Below are positions 17,645-26,364 of a stretch of DNA of 64,000 nucleotides, in pieces (positions within the stretch are counted from its first letter, which is position 1; every line of letters starts with the position of its first letter). The stretch spans positions 62,001 to 126,000 of the forward strand of contig NZ_BCAG01000006.1 of assembly GCF_001293685.1 (NCBI RefSeq), in the 5' to 3' direction. This DNA is from Desulfatitalea tepidiphila (GTDB taxonomy: Bacteria; Desulfobacterota; Desulfobacteria; Desulfobacterales; Desulfosarcinaceae). Both the position numbers and the translations under genes were made by a program. The notes beneath the pieces were generated by a model. It was given only the letters and a program-made list of their open reading frames with translations. It had not been told where the DNA came from and did no database searches.

Positions 17645-17685
17645 TCCTATATGATATTTATTGGTTTATTGTGAATCATATAGGA
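17645..17685. repeat. 11-bp inverted repeat at gene-fragment boundary
   Basis: TCCTATATGAT at 17645-17655 and its exact inverse at 17675-17685 are separated by 19 AT-rich bases. It sits at the cut end of the truncated minus-strand gene and 70 bases upstream of the PAS-LuxR regulator. It could be an operator for that regulator or a remnant of a recombination site or element end. Confidence 0.6.
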
Positions 17686-17754
17686 GCTAATTACAATCAA
17701 GCGACCGCTTGGATTGGAGCAGTGGGGCTTCAGTAGGGGTGTCAGGGGGGCAAT

Positions 17755-19002
17755 ATGGCAATAAACACTGTCAGCAATAATCGTATCAAAAATCGAAACT
17801 TCGGGAAAAATCTCCCCGAGCGAACCGAAAGCAAAAATCTTTCCGTAGCGAGCATGGAAAACGCCTTATCTGGCATCTATGTTATTCAGGACGGAAAATA
17901 TTGTTACCTCAATTCTGTGGCGGCCTCTTATACTGGGTACAGCAGGAGGGAACTGATCGGTAAAAAAGCCGACAGCATCATTCACCCGGAGGACTTGGAG
18001 GAAACGAAGCGCAACGCCAAGGCGATGCTCAGCGGACAGCGCTCGACCCCCTACGAGTACCGGATTATTAACAAACGGAATGAAATTTGCTGGCTCATTG
18101 GAACCGTCACCCCCATCCTATATGAAGGGAAAAAGGCGATTCTAAGCAATGCCATGGACATCACCGAAAGAAAAATTGTTGAAAAACGGCTGAAGGAGGC
18201 TGAAAATTTTTACAGGACCATTTTTGAAACCACCGGCACAGCTACCATCATTATCGAAGAGGATATGACTATCTCTTTGATAAATTCAGAATTTGAGAAA
18301 TTGACCGGCTATGCCAAAGGGGAATGGGAAGGCAAAAAACAGTGGACAGAATATGTTGTTCACGAACATATTCCCATGATCCGTGAATATCACACCTTGC
18401 GGCGGATAGACCCGAATGCGGCCCCCAGAAATTATGAGCACGACATGATCGATAGCCGCGGACGCATCCGCAACATCCTTGTCACTTGCAGCATGATACC
18501 GGGCACCAAAAAGAGCGTCGCATCGCTCACCGACATAACGGCACTCAAGGAGGCTGAAAAGTCCTTAAAGATAAAATCCACAAACCTTGAGGAATTGAAC
18601 GCCGCCCTGCGGGTATTGCTTAAACAGCGGGAAAACGACAGGGAAGAACTGGAGCAGAAAATACTGTCCAATGTGAAAGAACTTGTTCTGCCGTACATCG
18701 AAACCATCAAAAATAGCAGAATAGACGAAAGGACCAAGGCATATTTGAGTATTCTGGAATCCAACCTTAAAGATATCATTTCACCTTTTTCAGAGAAACT
18801 GTCCTCGAAATACATGCGTCTCACCACTAAAGAGATCATGATAGCCAACCTAATAAAAGAAGGAAAAACAAGCAAGGAGATCGCCTCGGTCCTAAACATT
18901 TCGAAGGGTGCAGTGGATATTCACCGTTACAGGCTCAGAAACAAACTCGGCCTTACGCGAAAAAAAGCCAATCTTAAAGCGCACCTTTCAAATCTCGCCT
19001 GA
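17755..19002 (+). CDS. PAS-PAS-LuxR transcriptional regulator
   Basis: 415-residue regulator with two PAS/PAC sensor modules (about residues 28-140 and 145-265), a coiled coil (about 268-315), and a C-terminal LuxR-type helix-turn-helix (about 350-410) with LTTKEIMIANLIKEGKTSKEIASVLNIS and a recognition helix in GAVDIHRYRLRNKLG. It lacks kinase and receiver domains, so it senses directly, probably a small ligand or redox state. It lies upstream of the crotonase gene on the same strand and close to the abf operon, for which it is a candidate controller. Confidence 0.85.
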   Translation: MAINTVSNNRIKNRNFGKNLPERTESKNLSVASMENALSGIYVIQDGKYCYLNSVAASYTGYSRRELIGKKADSIIHPEDLEETKRNAKAMLSGQRSTPYEYRIINKRNEICWLIGTVTPILYEGKKAILSNAMDITERKIVEKRLKEAENFYRTIFETTGTATIIIEEDMTISLINSEFEKLTGYAKGEWEGKKQWTEYVVHEHIPMIREYHTLRRIDPNAAPRNYEHDMIDSRGRIRNILVTCSMIPGTKKSVASLTDITALKEAEKSLKIKSTNLEELNAALRVLLKQRENDREELEQKILSNVKELVLPYIETIKNSRIDERTKAYLSILESNLKDIISPFSEKLSSKYMRLTTKEIMIANLIKEGKTSKEIASVLNISKGAVDIHRYRLRNKLGLTRKKANLKAHLSNLA

Positions 19003-19333
19003 AAAGCACTCGCTGTGCGAGCATCGAAAGCGTCTACTTTGTCCCCCAATGACTGGCAACGAATTCCATTCGTTTCCCCGCCCACTACTATCTATATATT
19101 ACAATTTTAGGTACATAATTGTAATAGATCCTTGATATCTTTCATTTGACCCATTCCAATTTATTACAAATAACTGTAAATAATTATTATACTCTATATA
19201 TATTTTTTTTGCCTCTGCCCCATGATATTTATTACCTTCACCGGAAACTGGAACGACCCATAGATTGTCTTGACCACGCCAGGGCACAATGGCCGCGCGA
19301 TCATCAATACCATCACCAACCCAAGGATATCGT
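19003..19333. promoter_or_regulatory. AT-rich control region with inverted repeat
   Basis: About 330 bases before the crotonase gene with no coding sequence. It contains a 9-base inverted repeat ATTACAATT-N10-AATTGTAAT at 19098-19125 and a second ATTACAA-type half-site near 19162. The strong AT content and the repeat suggest a promoter and operator for the crotonase gene. Confidence 0.45.
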
Positions 19334-20119
19334 ATGGCGAATGAAATCGGTTACCGCGTCGATCATCAGGTCGCCACCATTACCCTCAATCGCCCTGAAA
19401 GTTACAACAGCTTGACTCCTCAATGCTATGAAACGCTCAAGCGGGCTCTGGGCAATGCAGGCGCCGATCCCTTAATCCGGTGCGTTGTTTTGACAGGCAA
19501 AGGAGCCGCGTTTTCTTCTGGCGCCCACATCGATCAGAAGGAATGTGAGACAACGTTCGCGCCAGCTATGTTGGGCGATGTAATAAAGGAAAAACTCAAT
19601 CCAATCATTGAAACGATCAGACGCATTCCCCAAATTGTCATCGCTGCGGTGAATGGGCCGTGCGCCGGCGCCAGCGCAGGTATCGTTCTGGCCTGCGACC
19701 TTATCATTGCATCTGAAACTGCATATTTTCTCTTTCCCTTCGTTAAAATCGGACTATCCGTCGATGGCGGTGCCGGTTTCTTTTTGAGCCGGCTGGCCGG
19801 GCCTAAATTAGCGTTGGGTTATTTGCTATCCGGGGAACGAATCGATGCCAGCCAGGCATATGCCTGCGGGATTATCAATAAAGTAGTGCCGGCTGAAGAA
19901 CTGCAAAAAGAAGTCGCGTGCCTGTCGGAAAGTATCGTCAAGGGACCATACAGTCAATCTATTATCAAGTATGTCGTGAACAGAGCATCAGAAATGTCAT
20001 TGACAGACTACTTGGAAATGGAGGCAGAATACCAGAAGCTGGCCAGTCAAAGCCAAGACGCCAAGGAAGGGCTAAACGCATTTTTAAACAAACGCATCCC
20101 CGTATTTAAGGGCAGGTAG
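19334..20119 (+). CDS. enoyl-CoA hydratase/isomerase (crotonase family)
   Basis: 261 residues from the ATG at 19334 (MANEIGYRVDHQVATITLN). It has the crotonase fold with oxyanion-hole glycines in FSSGAHIDQKE (about 65) and NGPCAGASAGIVLACD (about 110-125). The typical catalytic glutamates of enoyl-CoA hydratase are not obvious at the second site (GLSVDGGAGFFLSRLAG has Asp), so it may be an isomerase or a hydratase of unusual acyl-CoAs. It is convergent with the abfD gene and is likely to process the unsaturated CoA esters made by that pathway. Confidence 0.85.
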   Translation: MANEIGYRVDHQVATITLNRPESYNSLTPQCYETLKRALGNAGADPLIRCVVLTGKGAAFSSGAHIDQKECETTFAPAMLGDVIKEKLNPIIETIRRIPQIVIAAVNGPCAGASAGIVLACDLIIASETAYFLFPFVKIGLSVDGGAGFFLSRLAGPKLALGYLLSGERIDASQAYACGIINKVVPAEELQKEVACLSESIVKGPYSQSIIKYVVNRASEMSLTDYLEMEAEYQKLASQSQDAKEGLNAFLNKRIPVFKGR

Positions 20120-20131
20120 CGTCAATCAACC

Positions 20132-21580
20132 TCACAAAAAATCTTCGATGCCGGAGAGCTTTTGGGCCGCCCGCTTCTTTTCGGCCAGGTTGACCAACCG
20201 GGAAATCATGATGCGCTGGGCCTGGGGCGATCCGGCCCCGTGCATGGACTCGGTCAGATAGCCCACCGCCGCCGTTCCCAGGGTGAGGTTTTCGATCAAG
20301 CGCAGGATCCGCATGCGGTTCATGGTGGGCACGTCGCAATCGCCGGCATAGTATTTTTCCAACCACTTGGCAGTCGCCGGCGCCTTGAAATCATCCTCGG
20401 CCGGCATGGTCACCATCAGGCCGCCGGCGATATCCTGGGCCAGGCGGGCGATCTCGTATGGAAAACGGGTGACGTTCTGCTTGTGCACGTTGGCCAGGAG
20501 CTTGTCTACTGCATAGGTGCCGCTCGGCTCCTTATGCCCTTCGCTGGCGCAGGAGATGCAGCCGCAATAGAGGGTTTCGTTGAGATGGTTCATCTCGATG
20601 ATCTTGTCCTTGACGTGCGATGCGCGCTCGACGCCGTTATATTCGGCCACGGTCTGGGCCGCTCCGATGAGCACGTCGCCGACCCCGACCTTGCAGGCAT
20701 AACTCTGGCGGTGATAGGCGGCGAAGTTTTCCACCAGGCTGCCGGCGAATTCATACTCCTTGTACATGAACACGCGCTCCCAGGGTACAAAGACATTGTC
20801 GAAGACCACCAGGGCCTCGTGACCGCCGAAAAAGGGATTTCCCCGATCCAGCTGCCCGGCTTCCAATTTGCGCGTGTCGCACGACTGGCGTCCCATAATA
20901 TAGATGATGCCTTCGGCATCGCTGGGCAGGGCGAACGAAACGGCGTAATCCTTGTCTTCGGCGCGCATGGCGATGGTGGGCATGACAATGACCTCCTGGG
21001 AGTTGACCGCGCCGGTCTGATGGGCCTTGGCACCGCGCACCACGATGCCGTCGGCACGCTCCTCGACCACGTGCAGAAACATGTCGGGGTCGGTCTGCTT
21101 GTGGGGCGGCAGGCCGCGATTGCCTTTGGGGTCGGTCATGGCGCCGTCGCAGGTCAGATCGTTTTCCTGCACATAGGTCAGATAGTCGATGAAGCGCTTG
21201 CAATAGGAGGTCCCGTGCTTCTGGTCGATGTCGTAGGTGACGATGGACAAGGCGTTGAGCGCGTCCATGCCCACGCAGCGCTGAAAGCAGCAACCCGTGG
21301 CCCGTCCCAGCAGGCGGCCCATCTTGCTCTTTTTCACCAGGTCGTCGATGTTCTGGTGGATATGGGTAAAACGGTTGATCCGCTGGCCGGTGATGTGCGA
21401 CGTGGCGGTCATGATATCTTCGTACTCGGGCCGCATGGCCATTTCGTAGGTCTTGGCCACGGCATTCATGGAGGGACGAATGATCGGATCGTCCACCACA
21501 TTATCGACGCGCTTGCCGAACATGTAGACTTTCAGATTTAAACGTTTGAGGCTCTGCTCGTACTGCCCCGCTGTCATCAT
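20132..21580 (-). CDS. abfD: 4-hydroxybutyryl-CoA dehydratase / vinylacetyl-CoA isomerase
   Basis: 482-residue FAD and [4Fe-4S] enzyme that dehydrates 4-hydroxybutyryl-CoA to crotonyl-CoA by a radical mechanism. It follows the clostridial AbfD closely along its length (MTAGQYEQSLKRLNLKVYMFG, ENDLTCDGAMTDPKG, RGAKAHQTGAVNS). Cluster ligands are C98 and C102 in CFQRCVGMDA, and H290 and C296 in YHRQSYACKVG. As far as I recall, the clostridial enzyme has one more residue between the His and Cys. It is the last gene of the Liv-abfT-abfD operon and is oxygen-sensitive in known organisms. Confidence 0.93.
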   Translation of the reverse strand: MMTAGQYEQSLKRLNLKVYMFGKRVDNVVDDPIIRPSMNAVAKTYEMAMRPEYEDIMTATSHITGQRINRFTHIHQNIDDLVKKSKMGRLLGRATGCCFQRCVGMDALNALSIVTYDIDQKHGTSYCKRFIDYLTYVQENDLTCDGAMTDPKGNRGLPPHKQTDPDMFLHVVEERADGIVVRGAKAHQTGAVNSQEVIVMPTIAMRAEDKDYAVSFALPSDAEGIIYIMGRQSCDTRKLEAGQLDRGNPFFGGHEALVVFDNVFVPWERVFMYKEYEFAGSLVENFAAYHRQSYACKVGVGDVLIGAAQTVAEYNGVERASHVKDKIIEMNHLNETLYCGCISCASEGHKEPSGTYAVDKLLANVHKQNVTRFPYEIARLAQDIAGGLMVTMPAEDDFKAPATAKWLEKYYAGDCDVPTMNRMRILRLIENLTLGTAAVGYLTESMHGAGSPQAQRIMISRLVNLAEKKRAAQKLSGIEDFL

Positions 21581-21637
21581 GGTTTTTTCGCTCCTTTTGT
21601 CAGTTATACGGGCAAGGCCTTAGAATACCTCGCTATG

Positions 21638-22930
21638 TTACCGGTAGATTGCGCTGAATTCACGACGCAGATCTTCTCTGAATTGCGGTGCGGCAATAGC
21701 GGTCAGCGCTGCTACGCGCTCACTGAGCTTGCGGCCCCAAATATTGGCAACACCGTATTCGGTAACGATGTAATCCACTTCGGCGCGAGTGGTCGTAATG
21801 GCCTGGCCCTTTTCAAAAGCGGCGACAATTCTGGATTTGGTGCCGGAAGCCGCAGTTGCCGGCATCGCTATAATGCTCCGGCCACCGGTTGAAATTCTGC
21901 ATCCGCGCACAAAATCAACTTGGCCGCCAACGCCGCTGAACTGCATTGGGCCGATGGCGTCCGCGGCGATTTGCCCGAGGAGATCGACTGCAAGGGCTGA
22001 ATTTACCGACAGCATGTTGTCATTTTTCCCAATGATGCAAGGGTTGTTGGTGTAGTCAACCGGATGCATTTCGATCATCGAGTTTTCGTTCATCCATTCA
22101 TACAGATCAGCGCTCCCCAAAGCGAAAGTAAAAATCATTTTCCCGCGATGAAAATTTTTTCTGCGGCAGGTAACGATTCCTTTTTCCACCAATTTCATGA
22201 CGCCATCAGAGATCATTTCTGAATGGATGCCCAGGTCCTGCTTGCCTTCGATGAATTGCAGTATGGCATCCGGAATCTGTCCGAATCCGAGTTGCAGACA
22301 ATCGCCATCCTGAATCAGGTCGGCGACGTTTGCGGCAATGGTTTTTTCTACCACTCCAATGTTGTTGGCGGGCAGCGGCAACATCGGACGGTTGCTGAGA
22401 ATAAAGTGGTCAATCTGGGTAACGTGGATGAAAGTGTTTCCGTATGTTTTCGGCATGAGCGGCGACACTTCAACGATCACCTTTTTAGCGTTCAATGCGG
22501 CTTCAAGTGAATAGTCGACGGAAATGCCGAGGCTGACATTTCCCACTTTATCGGGCGGGGATACCGTCATCAGGGCCACATCAATGGGAAGTACGCCTTT
22601 ACGTATTAACTTGGGGTAATCGCTGAGAAATGCGGCCGTAAAATCCGCTCGGCCTTGTTGAATGGCCGCCCGTTGTTTGGGGCCGGCGAACATGGCATTG
22701 TGACGAAAGGAGTTCTCATATTCGGGAAGGCAGTACAATCCCTTTCCGTACGAAACCATGTGCACAATTTCGACATTGTGAAGTTCAGCGGCTCTTTGGA
22801 CGATGGCATCGTAGACCGCTTCAGGAGTTCCTCCGCCCGTCCCGGAAATAATTCTGTCTCCGGATTTTATCAATCCGGCGGCTTCATCAACAGAGATCGA
22901 GCGTTCCTTGATATAGGCATTCCAGTCCAT
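21638..22930 (-). CDS. abfT: 4-hydroxybutyrate CoA-transferase (acetyl-CoA hydrolase/transferase family)
   Basis: 430-residue family-I-type CoA-transferase that moves CoA from acetyl- or butyryl-CoA to 4-hydroxybutyrate. The catalytic glutamate lies in GIHSEMISDG near residue 240, and the CoA-binding loops include FGQIPDAIL and FSGVGGQVDFVRG. It sits 57 bases ahead of abfD and 32 bases behind livF, so activation and dehydration are co-expressed with uptake. Acetyl-CoA hydrolase is the alternative in this family. The AbfD neighbour makes AbfT much more likely. Confidence 0.88.
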   Translation of the reverse strand: MDWNAYIKERSISVDEAAGLIKSGDRIISGTGGGTPEAVYDAIVQRAAELHNVEIVHMVSYGKGLYCLPEYENSFRHNAMFAGPKQRAAIQQGRADFTAAFLSDYPKLIRKGVLPIDVALMTVSPPDKVGNVSLGISVDYSLEAALNAKKVIVEVSPLMPKTYGNTFIHVTQIDHFILSNRPMLPLPANNIGVVEKTIAANVADLIQDGDCLQLGFGQIPDAILQFIEGKQDLGIHSEMISDGVMKLVEKGIVTCRRKNFHRGKMIFTFALGSADLYEWMNENSMIEMHPVDYTNNPCIIGKNDNMLSVNSALAVDLLGQIAADAIGPMQFSGVGGQVDFVRGCRISTGGRSIIAMPATAASGTKSRIVAAFEKGQAITTTRAEVDYIVTEYGVANIWGRKLSERVAALTAIAAPQFREDLRREFSAIYR

Positions 22931-22962
22931 GAATGGTTCCTTTTAAACGCTAATTGATTGAT

Positions 22963-23673
22963 TTAAACACCGAGGTAGGTTTTCATGATATCCGACCTGT
23001 TTTTCAATTCGGAAACGGCCCCCTGCCAGAGAACATGGCCCTTCTCTAAAATATAGGCACGGTCGGAAACGTTGAGCGCAAAACTGGCGTTCTGTTCAGA
23101 AAGTAGAATCGTCAAACCCTCTTTTTTGAGTGCTACGATTTGTCTTTCAATCATCTTGGTCACCATGGGGGCAAGGCCCTCAGAGGGCTCGTCCAGGAGC
23201 AGCAAAAGAGGGTTCCCCATCAGGGTACGGGCGATGGTGAGCATCTGCTGTTCACCGCCCGATAGAAATCCGGCCCACTGGGTGCTGCGCTCTTCCAGAA
23301 TTGGAAACAGGCGGTGCACCTTCTCCAGCGTCCAGGGGATGGCCTTTGAGCCGTTGGGGCTGGCCTTGATCGCGATCTCCAAATTTTCCCGCACGGTTAA
23401 ATTCGAAAAAATTTCACGATCCTCAGGTACAAACCCAACGCCCATACGCGCGATCCTGAATGGTGGCTTTTGCGTTATCTCCTTGCCGGTGAACTTTATG
23501 CTCCCCGAAAGCGGGGCCGCAAGCCCCATAATGCTGCGAAAGGTGGTTGTCTTGCCCACCCCGTTGCGCCCCAGAAGGCAGACGGTTTCCCCTTCGGCAA
23601 CCTGGAGGGACACGTCGAACAGGATGTGACTGAGATCGTAAAAGGTGTTGATTTCATTAATTTCCAGCAGCAT
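22963..23673 (-). CDS. livF: HAAT ABC transporter ATPase LivF (abf operon)
   Basis: 236-residue ATPase with Walker A GRNGVGKTT, signature LSGGEQQMLTIAR and Walker B LLLLDEPSEGLAP. It starts where livG stops. It is the second ATPase of the transporter encoded with abfT and abfD. Confidence 0.9.
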   Translation of the reverse strand: MLLEINEINTFYDLSHILFDVSLQVAEGETVCLLGRNGVGKTTTFRSIMGLAAPLSGSIKFTGKEITQKPPFRIARMGVGFVPEDREIFSNLTVRENLEIAIKASPNGSKAIPWTLEKVHRLFPILEERSTQWAGFLSGGEQQMLTIARTLMGNPLLLLLDEPSEGLAPMVTKMIERQIVALKKEGLTILLSEQNASFALNVSDRAYILEKGHVLWQGAVSELKNRSDIMKTYLGV

Positions 23674-24416
23674 CAGTTGCTCCCCTCCCCCAGATAGATC
23701 CTCTGAACATCCTCATTGCTGCGGACGCTTGCCGGTGTGCCGCTGAAAATGACCGCGCCCTGATGCAGCACAATGATTTTGTCGGAGATGCCAAAAACGA
23801 CTTTCATGTCATGCTCGACGAAGATAAGGGCCAGCCCCTTATCCTTGACCAAACTCTTGATCAGTTCGGTCATTTCGTTCGTCTCCTGGGGACTCATGCC
23901 TTGCGTCGGTTCATCCAACAGGAGCAATGATGGACGGGTGGCCAGAGCGATACCCATTTCAAGGCGCTTCTGATCGCCATGCGACAGCAGGCCGCCCTTG
24001 GTTGAGCTCTTTTCAAGAAGACCGACGCTCTGCAATATTTCCTCTGTTTCGTGAACGGCCATATTACGGGAGCTGGAGAAGAACAAATGACTTTTGTGTT
24101 GAGCGGAAAGTATGGCCACTTGAATATTTTGGAACGTGCTCAATTTTGAGAATATATTGATGCGCTGAAAAGAGCGGCCAATGCCCATTCGGGAAATTGC
24201 ATGGGGGGCGACGCCGGTGATGTCCTTGCCTTTAAAGAACACCTTGCCGGAGTCCGGGACAATATGTCCCGTCAGCAGATTGAACAGCGTGGTTTTGCCT
24301 GCCCCATTGGGTCCAATGACCGATACCAGTTCGTTCTCCTGAACCTGAAAACTGACCCTGTTGGTCGCTGTGATACCGCCAAACCGTTTCAGAAGAGATT
24401 TTGCCTCGAATATCAT
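23673..24416 (-). CDS. livG: HAAT ABC transporter ATPase LivG (abf operon)
   Basis: 247-residue ATPase with Walker A GPNGAGKTT, a degenerate LivG-type signature region LLSHGDQKRLEMGIAL, Walker B LLLLDEPTQGMS and the switch VEHDMKVVFGISD. Its start overlaps the livM stop by four bases and its stop overlaps the livF start, so translation is coupled through the ATPase genes. Confidence 0.9.
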   Translation of the reverse strand: MIFEAKSLLKRFGGITATNRVSFQVQENELVSVIGPNGAGKTTLFNLLTGHIVPDSGKVFFKGKDITGVAPHAISRMGIGRSFQRINIFSKLSTFQNIQVAILSAQHKSHLFFSSSRNMAVHETEEILQSVGLLEKSSTKGGLLSHGDQKRLEMGIALATRPSLLLLDEPTQGMSPQETNEMTELIKSLVKDKGLALIFVEHDMKVVFGISDKIIVLHQGAVIFSGTPASVRSNEDVQRIYLGEGSN

Positions 24417-25405
24417 CGCTCACCACCCCTCCTGGCACCATTGCGCCGATTCAGAATCCAAGCCAGTTTTTCATTCGCAAATCCCACAATGCCACCTCGC
24501 ATGAAAAGCACCAGGAAAGCGATGATCATACCTAAATAGAACATCCAGTAGGTGGTGCCTTTGGCGATGGTCTTGCTCAAAAAAATGTAGACGATCGAGC
24601 CGACAATCGGTCCGGCAAAACTGTGGAGACCGCCGAGAAGGCAAACAATGAGCATGTCAGTGGATTTGGCCCAGTGGGCGTAATCCGGAAAGACGCTGCC
24701 GGCGAACACGCAGTAAAGCGCCCCTGAAACGCCCAAAAAGACACTTGAAACCACAAATAGAGAAAGTTGATAGCGTCTGACCGCCACGGAGATGAACTCC
24801 GAACGCAAGGGGTTCTCCCTGATGGACTGGATCGTGATGCCGAATGGGGAATTGACCATCCGCCACATCAGGAAGATACAAAACAATGTTATGACCACGA
24901 TGAAATAGTAGGATCGGGTGATGGAAGAGACATAGTCGGGAATCGGCACACCGATGATTCCGTTGTCTCCATTCGTAAAATCGTACCATTGAAAAATGAC
25001 GGTCCATATGATTTGAGAAAATGCAAGCGTCAACAAGGCAAAATAGACGGCGTTGCGCCTTACGCAGAACCACCCGACGACCGCGCCGACTAAACCGGCC
25101 ATAATCGGAGCAGCCAACACAGCCAAAGGAAATGGCAGCCCATAGCGCGATAAAAGAATTGCTGTGGTATAGGCGCCGGCACCGTAAAGGCCGGCCGGTC
25201 CGAAAGAAACCATTCCGCCATAACCCACAATCAGATTCAAAGAGCAGCCCGCCAAGGCCATGATCATCATCTCGATCAACAGGCTCACCCAGCTTTTGGA
25301 AAGAACAGATGGCAAAACCAGAAGCGTCGCTATGCCAGCTAAAACGAGCCAGAGATCGGCTCGGCTCAAATACGTAAGGAAATCTTTTTTCACTTTGCCC
25401 CTCAT
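24413..25405 (-). CDS. livM: HAAT ABC transporter permease LivM (abf operon)
   Basis: 330-residue membrane permease starting MRGKVKKDFLTY at 25405, where the ATG overlaps the livH stop (TAATG). The longer open frame upstream is the shadow of livH. It contains the LivM motif MVSFGPAGLYGAGAYTTAILL and about eight to nine membrane segments, ending in a basic tail (NRRNGARRGGER). Confidence 0.9.
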   Translation of the reverse strand: MRGKVKKDFLTYLSRADLWLVLAGIATLLVLPSVLSKSWVSLLIEMMIMALAGCSLNLIVGYGGMVSFGPAGLYGAGAYTTAILLSRYGLPFPLAVLAAPIMAGLVGAVVGWFCVRRNAVYFALLTLAFSQIIWTVIFQWYDFTNGDNGIIGVPIPDYVSSITRSYYFIVVITLFCIFLMWRMVNSPFGITIQSIRENPLRSEFISVAVRRYQLSLFVVSSVFLGVSGALYCVFAGSVFPDYAHWAKSTDMLIVCLLGGLHSFAGPIVGSIVYIFLSKTIAKGTTYWMFYLGMIIAFLVLFMRGGIVGFANEKLAWILNRRNGARRGGER

Positions 25406-26283
25406 TATTCCGGTTTCCCCATCAGCCCGTGCGGTCGCACGATTAAAATGAAGATCATCAGCATAAAGGGAAACGCAACGGCCAGCTTGGGCATCACCAA
25501 TATGCCGAAAGAATTTAAAAATCCAAGGATTACGGCACCAATGAACGCACCGGACAGGCTTCCCAGACCGCCGATCACGACGATGATGAAGCATTCGATT
25601 ATGACGTGCATATCCGCCCCCAGGGCGACGACAGACATGGGAGGCATCAGAGCACCCGCGAGTCCTGCCAAATAGCAGCCCAACATGAAGACGCCCGTAT
25701 ACACCAGAGGCACGTTGATCCCCAAGGCATTGGCCATGTCGCGGTTCAGGGTGACCGCCCGGACGATCCGACCCAGCTTCGTGTACCGCATCAGGGCAAG
25801 CATGAAGATGAAAATTGCGATACCGCAAACGATAAGGAAAAGGTTGTATATCGGAAACGACATCCCCCAGAAGCTGACACTACCCCCTAACGGCCAAGGA
25901 ACCTCAATCGTCTTAAAGGATACGCCGAAAAAATATTTCAGGCCGTCGCCCAAAATGAGAATCAGCGCGAACGTCAGAATATACTGATAGAGCATGTCTT
26001 GGTTGTAAATGCGTCGTAGCAGCAGCACTTCGAGGATTCCACCTATCAATGCCACCCCGATGGGAGCGAATAGAAGCGCCCACCAGAAGCTGCCCGAGCT
26101 GTTGGCAAACAGGGAAGAAAAGGCAAAACACAGGAAGCTGCCCACCATAAAAAAAGTCCCGTGAGCCAGATTCAAAACCCTCATTGTCCCGAAGATCAAT
26201 GACAATCCTGCGGCGATGAGGAAAAGGACCAACCCCACACTGATACCACTGATGAATTGACTGAAAAACGATACAAACGTCAC
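25405..26283 (-). CDS. livH: HAAT ABC transporter permease LivH (abf operon)
   Basis: 292-residue permease with a GTG start at 26283, placed behind a GGGGGTGA ribosome site. An upstream ATG at 26346 would add a proline/glycine tail unlike the family. Motifs are ISGISVGLVLFLIAAGLSLIFG, LNLAHGTFF and VIGGLGSLSGAFIG. It follows the binding-protein gene after an 81-base gap that holds a perfect 12-base hairpin. Confidence 0.88.
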   Translation of the reverse strand: MTFVSFFSQFISGISVGLVLFLIAAGLSLIFGTMRVLNLAHGTFFMVGSFLCFAFSSLFANSSGSFWWALLFAPIGVALIGGILEVLLLRRIYNQDMLYQYILTFALILILGDGLKYFFGVSFKTIEVPWPLGGSVSFWGMSFPIYNLFLIVCGIAIFIFMLALMRYTKLGRIVRAVTLNRDMANALGINVPLVYTGVFMLGCYLAGLAGALMPPMSVVALGADMHVIIECFIIVVIGGLGSLSGAFIGAVILGFLNSFGILVMPKLAVAFPFMLMIFILIVRPHGLMGKPE

Positions 26284-26304
26284 AGAATCACCCCCATGCT
26301 GCCC

Positions 26305-26338
26305 GGATCCCGGAAAACATCCGACATTTCCGGGATCC
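26305..26338 (-). promoter_or_regulatory. intercistronic hairpin between binding protein and livH (abf operon)
   Basis: GGATCCCGGAAA at 26305-26316 is perfectly complementary to 26327-26338 with a 10-base loop. It lies 27 bases after the binding-protein stop. There is no T-run on the transcript side, so RNA stabilisation of the binding-protein message or partial attenuation is more likely than full termination. Confidence 0.7.
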
Positions 26339-26364
26339 ACAGGCAACCGTGTTGCATCCGACGA

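Noticed and set aside
20162-21541. 459-codon plus-strand open frame opposite abfD
   Set aside because: It is the antisense shadow of a strongly conserved gene; its translation is low-complexity in Gly, His and Val and resembles no protein.
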